Shown here one piece after another: positions 6,820 through 12,008 of a stretch of 12,008 nt of DNA. Below the pieces are notes generated by a model that saw only the letters and a list, made by a program, of their open reading frames with translations, was not told the DNA's origin and did no database searches. The position numbers were made by a program, and so were the translations under genes. The stretch is from Gammaproteobacteria bacterium. Its GTDB lineage: Bacteria; Pseudomonadota; Gammaproteobacteria; PS1; Pseudothioglobaceae. Each line of letters opens with the position of its first letter. Position 1 is the first letter of the stretch. The stretch covers positions 1-12,008 of the forward strand of contig DNJI01000034.1 of assembly GCA_003489145.1 (NCBI GenBank), written 5' to 3'.

Positions 6820-6918
6820 TCAGCCACCATAAAACACGATGGTCGCTGTAAATACTCCTATTGCTATAGCGCCTACAATTACCGCAGTAATAATGACGCT
6901 TTTTCTTCTGTCATCCAT
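6820..6918 (-). CDS. 32-residue single-helix protein between coxA and ctaG (putative oxidase small assembly protein)
   Basis: The ATG overlaps the coxA stop codon by one base (TAATG), and the TGA is two bases from the ctaG ATG. The reading frame thus fills the 100-base gap exactly. The product starts MDDRRKSVIITAVIVGAIAI and consists of a charged N-terminus plus one membrane helix. Very small single-helix proteins annotated as cytochrome oxidase small assembly proteins occur at this position in other proteobacteria. The tight coupling is the main evidence; function is inferred from context. Confidence 0.65.
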   Translation of the reverse strand: MDDRRKSVIITAVIVGAIAIGVFTATIVFYGG

Positions 6919-8537
6919 TAAGAGTTTTGAGACTCTTGCTCAATTAACTTTCTTGATGGCGGTGTATTAAATGAATGGTACTGAGCTTTTGGCTCTAATG
7001 TCCACTCTAAACCTTTCGCACCTTCCCAAGGGCGTGCTGTTGTTGGCTTGCCATTACGAATACAATCAATCACAATGTAGGTTAACAATATAAACGATGC
7101 ACCGAAGGCAAAACCACCCAATGAAGAAATCATGTTGAAATCTGCAAACTGTAGTGAGTAGTCAGGAATACGACGAGGCATACCTGCAAGACCTAAGAAA
7201 TGCTGAGGGAAAAACAATACGTTGACTGAAATAACTGCCCACCAGAAATGTACTTTTGCCAATTTCTCGTTGTACATCTTGCCCGTCCACTTAGGCAACC
7301 AGTAGAACGTTGCTGCAATGATTGACCATAATGCACCGGTTACTAATACGTAATGGAAGTGCGCAACCACGAAGTAAGTATCATGGTACTGAATATCTGC
7401 TGGCGCGATACCTAGCATTAAGCCAGAGAAGCCACCAATAGTGAACAAGAATACAAACGAAATCGCCCATAACATAGGTGTCTCAAATGTCATTGAACCT
7501 CTCCACATAGTTGAGATCCAGTTAAACACCTTAACACCTGTAGGGACCGCGATCAACATAGTAGCGTACATAAAGTACAGCTCACCTGCAACCGGCATAC
7601 CCGTTAGGAACATATGGTGTGCCCATACAATGTATGACAAGAATGCAATTGATGCTGTTGCATATACCATTGAAGAGTAACCAAATAATGGCTTACGCGC
7701 AAAGGTTGGAATAATGTGAGACACCACACCAAACGCTGGCAAGATCATAATATAAACTTCAGGATGACCAAAGAACCAGAAAATATGCTGGAACAATACT
7801 GGGTCGCCACCACCGGTTGCATCAAAGAACGATGTACCGAAGTTACGGTCTGTTAGCATCATCGTTACTGCGCCTGCTAATACTGGCATCGCGCCGATTA
7901 GCAAGAATGAAGTAATCAACCATGTCCATACAAATAACGGCATGTCCATTAGTTTCATCTCAGGTGCACGCATGTTAAGTACCGTTGCAATAATGTTAAT
8001 CGCACCCATAATAGACGAGAAGCCTAACAAGTGAACGGCGAAGATAAAGAAGTCTGTGCTATCTGGTGCAAACGTTGTTGATAATGGTGCATAGAACGTC
8101 CAACCAAAGGCTGGTGCGCCGCCATCCATAAAGAACGTGCTAAGCAAGATACCACCGGCAAACGGTAGAATCCAGAAAGACCAGTTATTCATGCGTGGTA
8201 GTGCCATATCTGGCGCACCGATCATCATTGGAATCAGCCAGTTACCCAAGCCCACAAAGGCCGGCATAATTGCGCCGAATACCATGATCAAACCATGCAT
8301 GGTTGTCATCTGGTTAAAGAAGTGTGGATCTACAATTTGCATGCCCGGCTGGAATAATTCCATACGAATAACCATTGCCATTGCACCACCGATAAGCACC
8401 ATGGTGAAGGCAAACCACATATAAAGCGAACCGATGTCTTTATGGTTCGTTGTCTTGACCCATCTCATCAAGCCTTTTTCAGGGCCGTGATGATGGTCGT
8501 CGTGCCCAGTTGCTGTTGTATCTGTTGCTGTTGTCAT
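6918..8537 (-). CDS. coxA: Cytochrome c oxidase catalytic subunit I (aa3/caa3 type, heme-copper A family)
   Basis: Reduces oxygen to water at heme a3-CuB and pumps protons. Of 539 residues all key residues are seen: H81 (HGLIMVF, heme a); H258, E260 and Y262 in FGHPEVY (CuB, family A1 glutamate, cross-linked tyrosine); H307/H308 (CuB); H393 (heme a3) and H395 (heme a) in VAHFHYV. D110 and N117/N118 in APDMALPRMNN belong to the D-channel, and T333/K336 in PTGVKVF to the K-channel. Twelve helices fit. The N-terminus (1-20) is Thr/Ala- and His-rich (GHDDHHHG) and contains a short coding repeat. AAGGAG lies 7 bases before the ATG, and 15 bases separate it from coxB. CuA-bearing CoxB next door makes it a cytochrome c, not quinol, oxidase. 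Confidence 0.99.
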   Translation of the reverse strand: MTTATDTTATGHDDHHHGPEKGLMRWVKTTNHKDIGSLYMWFAFTMVLIGGAMAMVIRMELFQPGMQIVDPHFFNQMTTMHGLIMVFGAIMPAFVGLGNWLIPMMIGAPDMALPRMNNWSFWILPFAGGILLSTFFMDGGAPAFGWTFYAPLSTTFAPDSTDFFIFAVHLLGFSSIMGAINIIATVLNMRAPEMKLMDMPLFVWTWLITSFLLIGAMPVLAGAVTMMLTDRNFGTSFFDATGGGDPVLFQHIFWFFGHPEVYIMILPAFGVVSHIIPTFARKPLFGYSSMVYATASIAFLSYIVWAHHMFLTGMPVAGELYFMYATMLIAVPTGVKVFNWISTMWRGSMTFETPMLWAISFVFLFTIGGFSGLMLGIAPADIQYHDTYFVVAHFHYVLVTGALWSIIAATFYWLPKWTGKMYNEKLAKVHFWWAVISVNVLFFPQHFLGLAGMPRRIPDYSLQFADFNMISSLGGFAFGASFILLTYIVIDCIRNGKPTTARPWEGAKGLEWTLEPKAQYHSFNTPPSRKLIEQESQNS

Positions 8538-8552
8538 AATATTTCTCCTTAA

Positions 8553-9674
8553 TTAACGTGCAGATGTAACATCTGAAGGTTGAACAACACTGCCTGTGTT
8601 ACCAAAGGCGTTTCTTTCGTAAGTAATAACTGCTGCAAGATCTGCATCACCTAACATCTTAAAGGTTGGCATACCGCCCTTACCGTGTAGAACAAGTCCG
8701 ATGTGGTCAGCTGCTGAGCCATTTGCAATTGGCGAGTCTTTCATTGGTGGGAAGATTGGCGGCATACCTGAGCCGTCTTTCTTATGACAACCAGCACAGT
8801 TGGTGTTATATACACCTTCACCTTGCGCCATCAACTCATCTTTAGACCAAGTCTTAGTTGCACTTGCCACTGCTGCTGCTGCTGCTGCTTGTTGCTCAGC
8901 AACCCACTTAGCGTAGTCTGCTTTAGAAACCACATCAACCACAATTGGCATAAAGCCATGGTCTTTACCACAAAGCTCAGCACACTGGCCGCGGTAAGTA
9001 CCGATTTCATCAATCTGAGCCCACGCATCATTAATAAAGCCTGGATTAGCATCTTGCTTCACACCAAAGGCTGGCACCCACCAATTGTGGATTACATCGT
9101 TGGAAGTGATTAAGAAACGAATCGAAGTGTCAACTGGTAAAACCAAATGTTTGTCCACTGAAAGTAAGTAAGTATCGCCAGTAGCATCAACCGCTTCACG
9201 ATCTGCTGGTGTTGCATAGATTACGTCTTTAGAAGATTGCGCCAAATTAGAAATAAAACTGATGCCTTCTTTTGGATAATCATATTGCCACTTCCATTGG
9301 TGACCAGTAATCTTAATGCTCATTTCTGCTTTAGAGGTGTCTTCTAAATCAATCAATGTTTTAGAAGCAGGAATCGCCATACCAACTAGAATAATCACTG
9401 GAATTGCTGTCCAAAGAATTTCGGCCTTGGTGCTTTCATGAAAATTAGCAGCCTTGTAGCCTTTTGATTTTCTGTGTGCAAATACAGAATAAAACATTGC
9501 ACCAAATACAACCACCGCAATAATCACACTGATCCAAAATACCATCATGTGTAAATCATAAATATCACGACTGATTGAAGTTACACCTTCAGTCATGTTT
9601 AGGGCGTACTCAGCAAACACATTCGTTGACATCATGGCAACTAGAGCGCTTAAAAGAGTTGTTAATCTTTTCAT
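8553..9674 (-). CDS. coxB: Cytochrome c oxidase subunit II with fused C-terminal cytochrome c (caa3 type)
   Basis: Entry point for electrons. Of 373 residues, a signal peptide (1-21, ending VFA) is followed by two membrane helices (about 42-66 and 86-104). A periplasmic cupredoxin domain then shows the WKWQY aromatic patch (127-131). CuA ligands are H196, C231, E233, C235, H239 and M242 (GQCAELCGKDHGFM). A linker with six alanines (263-268) leads to a cytochrome c domain with CAGCH (293-297) and GGMP (M335, probable axial ligand). Length and layout match gammaproteobacterial CoxB such as that of Pseudomonas. It is the first gene of its operon, with GGAGG close to the ATG and a TATAAT promoter 60 bases upstream. 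Confidence 0.98.
   Translation of the reverse strand: MKRLTTLLSALVAMMSTNVFAEYALNMTEGVTSISRDIYDLHMMVFWISVIIAVVVFGAMFYSVFAHRKSKGYKAANFHESTKAEILWTAIPVIILVGMAIPASKTLIDLEDTSKAEMSIKITGHQWKWQYDYPKEGISFISNLAQSSKDVIYATPADREAVDATGDTYLLSVDKHLVLPVDTSIRFLITSNDVIHNWWVPAFGVKQDANPGFINDAWAQIDEIGTYRGQCAELCGKDHGFMPIVVDVVSKADYAKWVAEQQAAAAAAVASATKTWSKDELMAQGEGVYNTNCAGCHKKDGSGMPPIFPPMKDSPIANGSAADHIGLVLHGKGGMPTFKMLGDADLAAVITYERNAFGNTGSVVQPSDVTSAR
8871..8888. repeat. (TGC)6 trinucleotide repeat in coxB
   Basis: Six tandem TGC units on the plus strand are read as GCA codons on the minus strand. They encode six alanines in the linker between the CuA and cytochrome c domains of CoxB. A unit gain or loss would change linker length without shifting the frame. 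Confidence 0.85.
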
Positions 9675-9740
9675 AAATCCTCCAAATAAATAAATACTAT
9701 CCGTTTTCTAATACGAAACACGCATTAAAAACTGTTGTAA

Positions 9741-9770
9741 ATTATACTTAGTTTTGCATTGTTTCACCAA
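9741..9770 (-). promoter_or_regulatory. Putative promoter of the coxB operon
   Basis: On the minus strand TTGGTG (9765-9770) and a perfect TATAAT (9741-9746) are separated by 18 bases. The predicted start is near 9734, giving a 60-base leader. The -35 matches only in TTG. It lies in the divergent 231-bp region, which is otherwise AT-rich without a clear hairpin. Confidence 0.6.
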
Positions 9771-9835
9771 TAAAAATCAATTTATTAACCTAAACCAATT
9801 TCATTTAAGAATAAATGGATTATTGTGACATCTTC

Positions 9836-9864
9836 TTGACAACTTTATCAAGGTCTGATTTAAT
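9836..9864 (+). promoter_or_regulatory. Sigma-70 promoter of the DUF2189 gene
   Basis: A perfect TTGACA (9836-9841) and TTTAAT (9859-9864, 5 of 6) are spaced 17 bases apart. Transcription would start near 9871, about 35 bases before the ATG at 9906. By consensus this is the best housekeeping promoter in the window. Confidence 0.75.
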
Positions 9865-9905
9865 GCATAATTAATTGACAATAGAATTCGTGAGGAGATT
9901 ATAAA

Positions 9906-10742
9906 ATGGCAATACCACAAACCGCAAGAATGCAGGAAACTCTTGGCAAAACTGCTGAACTCAAAAAAGTCAGCCCGGGTGCGCCTTTTACTTGGCTCAA
10001 ACAAGGGGTTAATGATTTTCTAGCCATGCCACTACTGGCTGTCTTTTATGGCATTCTATTTACTGTTATTTCTTACGGTGCGTGGCACTATCTAAGCACT
10101 TCTGAAACACTGGGTGATGTAGCTGCACCTTTATTAGCAGTGATCATCTTATTATTAGGTCCAATCTCTGCGATGAGCTTGTACGATGCATCAAGACGAT
10201 TGGCAACTGGTGAGAATCCGAGTATTAGCACGGTATTCGGTGCAGCATTTAAGGCCAACGGTTCTTGCCCGAGTATTTTCTTATCAGTGATTTTGGTGGT
10301 GCTTGCGATTGCTTGGATGATGTTTTCACCACTGATTTATGCGGTCTTTAACACCGGCTCTTTAAACATTGTGAGCGAAAATCAAACCGTTGTTCAGGCG
10401 ATTCTGGCAGATATTACCAGTGGCGCTAATACTGGTTTCGTAGTGACTTACGCTATTTTTACCACGGTGGTTGGCTTAACCTCATTTATGATCAGCTGGT
10501 TTTCTTTCCCAATGGTGTTGGACAAAGATTGTGACCCATTTACGGCTGTCGTTACTAGCTTAAAGGCCGCCATGGCAAACTTGGTGATTATGCTTATTTG
10601 GGTGCCAATGGTTGGCATTATTGTCTTAGGCGCCTTAGTATTAACGGCTAACTTTTACTTCATTGGTTTAGTGTTTGTGATTCCAGTATTGGCTCACGCC
10701 ACTTGGCATGCCTATGAAAGCATGATTGGCGAATTAAAATAA
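9906..10742 (+). CDS. DUF2189 family integral membrane protein of unknown function
   Basis: A 278-residue protein with about six membrane helices (roughly 42-62, 72-93, 123-146, 175-199, 225-246 and 248-264). The first 38 residues are soluble and contain FTWLKQGVNDF (28-38). LGPISAMSLYDASRRL (84-99), SWFSFPMVLDKD (197-208) and a closing VLAHATWHAYESMIG (261-275) fit my recollection of the DUF2189 family. The family has no proven function. Homologues are often near respiratory genes, so a role in oxidase assembly or cofactor supply is possible but unproven. GAGGAG lies 8 bases before the ATG. The gene has its own promoter and terminator, so it is probably monocistronic, divergent from coxB. 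Confidence 0.85.
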   Translation: MAIPQTARMQETLGKTAELKKVSPGAPFTWLKQGVNDFLAMPLLAVFYGILFTVISYGAWHYLSTSETLGDVAAPLLAVIILLLGPISAMSLYDASRRLATGENPSISTVFGAAFKANGSCPSIFLSVILVVLAIAWMMFSPLIYAVFNTGSLNIVSENQTVVQAILADITSGANTGFVVTYAIFTTVVGLTSFMISWFSFPMVLDKDCDPFTAVVTSLKAAMANLVIMLIWVPMVGIIVLGALVLTANFYFIGLVFVIPVLAHATWHAYESMIGELK

Positions 10743-10764
10743 TATCGACTTAATTTACCCCTCT

Positions 10765-10799
10765 AAAGCCCTTTGCGTAAAAATGCAAAGGGCTTTTTT
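10765..10799 (+). terminator. Strong rho-independent terminator after the DUF2189 gene
   Basis: A perfect 12-bp stem AAAGCCCTTTGC/GCAAAGGGCTTT surrounds an 8-base loop and ends in six T (10794-10799). It isolates ctaA from upstream transcription. Confidence 0.93.
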
Positions 10800-10810
10800 A
10801 TGATAGGTCT

Positions 10811-10838
10811 TTGCATAAAACAGTTTAACCATTAAAAT
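10811..10838 (+). promoter_or_regulatory. Putative promoter of ctaA
   Basis: TTGCAT (10811-10816) and TAAAAT (10833-10838, 5 of 6) are spaced 16 bases apart, 36 bases before the ctaA ATG. A promoter is required here because a strong terminator lies directly upstream. The exact choice is uncertain in this AT-rich stretch. Confidence 0.4.
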
Positions 10839-10873
10839 ACAGCTAATATTTAGTACAAAATTTTTGCAACCAT

Positions 10874-11845
10874 ATGTTTAAAAGATTACTACAGATCTCT
10901 ATTGTATTAGCACTTATTGTGGTGATTTTAGGTGCTTATACTCGACTAGGCGATGCGGGCTTGGGTTGCCCTGATTGGCCGGGCTGTTACGGGCAGCTTA
11001 CCGTGCCAGATGTGGCAGACGGCACTAAAATCGAAGGTTATGAGCGCCCATTAGAAGCCGCCAAAGGCTGGAAAGAAATGGTACATCGTTATGCCGCTTC
11101 CACCCTTGGACTGGTGATTTTAATCCTATTTGTTTTAGCTTTAAGAGGTAAGCCAAAATACCATCAACCCATGACTTTGCCGAGCTTTACGGCATTATTT
11201 GTGATGTTACAAGGTGCGTTTGGCATGTGGACAGTCACACTATTGGTGCACCCCGGTATTGTCACCACTCACCTTGTTGGTGGCTTTGTGACCACCGTCT
11301 TACTCGCTTGGTTGTTACTGAATCAGGGCAGGCCGTCGATTACTTATCGGCACGTTTTAAAAAGACACAAGTCATTAGTGTTAATAACTTTAGCCGTATT
11401 AAGTTTGCAAATTGTTTTAGGTGGGTGGACTTCCACCAACTATGCAGCCTTGTCTTGTGGCGAAGAGTTTCCGACTTGTTTGGGATCTTGGTGGCCAACC
11501 ATGGATTTTGTACAAGCGCTGTATTGGGGGCCATTGGGTGTAGACTACGAGTATGGCGTATTAGAAAATCCAGCACGTGCAGGCATTCAAATGATGCATC
11601 GTATTGGCGCACTAGTCACCACGCTTTTAATTGCTACACTTATATATTTACTTAGGGGCTACACGCACTTAAAATCAAACTTATTATTAATTGGTGGTTT
11701 GTTGATTGTACAAATAACACTGGGTATTTTAAATGTACTACTGTCAATCCCAATGATTGTCGCGGTTTTACATAATGCGGTTGCTTTGTTATTATTACTC
11801 AGTCTTGTCGCTTTAGTGCATAAGATGTTTAAAGTGCCCGCATAA
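10874..11845 (+). CDS. ctaA: Heme A synthase (CtaA/COX15)
   Basis: Oxidises the C8 methyl of heme O to a formyl group, giving heme A for CoxA. Of 323 residues with eight predicted helices, the four heme-ligand histidines are visible: H71 (KEMVHR), H133 (TTHLVGG), H242 (MMHRIGA) and H300 (LHNAV). E68, next to the first histidine, matches the conserved glutamate. The cysteine pairs C32/C38 (GCPDWPGCYG) and C195/C202 (ALSCGEEFPTC) are present, as is the family motif LGGWTSTNYAAL (182-193). It is monocistronic at its 5' end. No Shine-Dalgarno sequence precedes the ATG, and no in-frame alternative start with one is visible. The heme O synthase gene ctaB, often the next gene, is not recognisable before the window ends. 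Confidence 0.96.
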   Translation: MFKRLLQISIVLALIVVILGAYTRLGDAGLGCPDWPGCYGQLTVPDVADGTKIEGYERPLEAAKGWKEMVHRYAASTLGLVILILFVLALRGKPKYHQPMTLPSFTALFVMLQGAFGMWTVTLLVHPGIVTTHLVGGFVTTVLLAWLLLNQGRPSITYRHVLKRHKSLVLITLAVLSLQIVLGGWTSTNYAALSCGEEFPTCLGSWWPTMDFVQALYWGPLGVDYEYGVLENPARAGIQMMHRIGALVTTLLIATLIYLLRGYTHLKSNLLLIGGLLIVQITLGILNVLLSIPMIVAVLHNAVALLLLLSLVALVHKMFKVPA

Positions 11846-11864
11846 GCAAAAAATTAATAAAGCC

Positions 11865-11880
11865 AAAAAAAAAGGGGGGG
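11865..11880. repeat. A9-G7 homopolymer tract downstream of ctaA
   Basis: Nine A (11865-11873) are followed directly by seven G (11874-11880), 20 bases after the ctaA stop codon. The G-run would form the ribosome binding site of the reading frame starting at 11883. Such tracts are prone to slippage and to sequencing error. Confidence 0.9.
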
Positions 11881-11882
11881 TG

Positions 11883-12008
11883 GTGAAAAAATTTATTGAA
11901 ACAAATCACTCATGTGATGACGAACAATTTGAAGCCTGTACAGGCGAAGGAAGATGTGTGCAAATAAAAAAAACCAGGAATTCGATTGTTTGGGTGGGTG
12001 TGGCAATC
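11883..12008 (+). CDS. Possible N-terminus of a cysteine-containing membrane protein (cut by window edge)
   Basis: From the GTG at 11883 a frame stays open for 42 codons to the edge. It begins MKKFIETNHSCDDEQFEACT, then has a further cysteine, the basic stretch IKKTRN and hydrophobic SIVWVGVAI. The basic-then-hydrophobic order suggests a cytoplasmic N-terminus entering a membrane helix. The G-run upstream could serve as ribosome binding site, though a second GTG at 11880 is equally placed. Forty-two open codons can occur by chance. I do not recognise the family. The usual neighbour ctaB is an alternative if the end of the sequence contains errors. Confidence 0.35.
   Translation, partial: MKKFIETNHSCDDEQFEACTGEGRCVQIKKTRNSIVWVGVAI

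Noticed and set aside
8511..8537. Direct repeat (ACAACAGCAAC twice) at the coxA start as a regulatory repeat
   Set aside because: It encodes the low-complexity Thr/Ala N-terminus of CoxA; two imperfect coding copies do not support a regulatory role.
8831..9052. Minus-strand overlapping frame within coxB with a glutamine run
   Set aside because: It is the GCA repeat of coxB read in another frame, which creates the QQQQQQ stretch; coxB has complete CuA and heme motifs in its own frame.
9767..9780. TTGATTTTTATTGG upstream of coxB as an FNR-type site
   Set aside because: Only one half-site is good; the other differs at three of five positions, and the centre is not at -41.5 from the predicted start.
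9836..9851. TTGAC-N6-ATCAA upstream of the DUF2189 gene as an FNR-type site
   Set aside because: The half-sites are six bases apart instead of four and one is imperfect; the sequence is explained by the TTGACA -35 element.
9875..9880. Second TTGACA before the DUF2189 gene
   Set aside because: Its -10 would fall at about 9898-9904 and transcription would start inside the gene, after the ribosome binding site.
9801..10004. Minus-strand frame of 67 codons across the start of the DUF2189 gene
   Set aside because: It runs over the promoter region and the antisense of a credible gene and shows no family features.
11917..11967. ATG frame MTNNLKPVQAKEDVCK followed by KKPGI as a disrupted ctaB start
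   Set aside because: It ends at a TAA after 16 codons and has no ribosome binding site. The KPGI resemblance to CtaB is too short to support a frameshifted gene without longer sequence.

Overview
The window is a terminal-oxidase locus of an aerobic or microaerobic gammaproteobacterium. The gene order coxB-coxA-ctaG-coxC, followed by a two-helix DUF2909-type protein and SURF1, is typical of Gammaproteobacteria. The sequence is moderately AT-rich by eye. The tail of CcoP resembles a small sulfur-oxidation protein, which hints at a sulfur-oxidising lineage such as the SUP05/Thioglobaceae group. That placement is inference, not proof.

Layout, left to right. Positions 1-44 hold the first codons of a minus-strand gene with a signal peptide, cut by the window edge. 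Next comes a monocistronic tRNA-Thr(TGT) on the minus strand with its own promoter and terminator (about 172-325). From 373 to 4337 lies the minus-strand ccoNOQP operon for a cbb3-type oxidase. It has a strong terminator at the ccoP end and a textbook FNR/Anr-dependent promoter at the ccoN end. Immediately upstream, on the same strand, is the caa3-type operon coxB-coxA-(32-aa protein)-ctaG-coxC-terminator-DUF2909-SURF1 (4334-9674). A 231-bp divergent promoter region (9675-9905) separates it from two plus-strand genes, each with its own putative promoter: a DUF2189 membrane protein followed by a strong terminator, and ctaA (COX15, heme A synthase). The last 160 bases hold an A9-G7 homopolymer and the start of a possible membrane protein running off the edge.

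How they work together. CoxA, CoxB and CoxC form a proton-pumping heme-copper oxidase that takes electrons through the cytochrome c domain fused to CoxB. CtaG loads CuB, SURF1 assists heme a/a3 insertion, and CtaA makes heme A. CcoN, CcoO, CcoQ and CcoP form the high-affinity oxidase used at low oxygen, consistent with the FNR-type site that drives it. Placing the low-affinity and high-affinity oxidases in tandem, with the FNR box overlapping the SURF1 stop codon, gives a compact oxygen-responsive respiratory switch.

Most of the window is ordinary core respiration. The best novelties are the extended CcoP (three hemes plus an extra helical tail) and the geometrically exact class II FNR promoter. 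Three genes are too short for ordinary ORF calling: ccoQ, the 32-aa oxidase small protein and the edge fragment at 1-44. Starts were reassigned for ccoN and the DUF2909 gene on Shine-Dalgarno (SD) evidence. I see no mobile element, CRISPR array, phage gene or previously undescribed multi-gene system.
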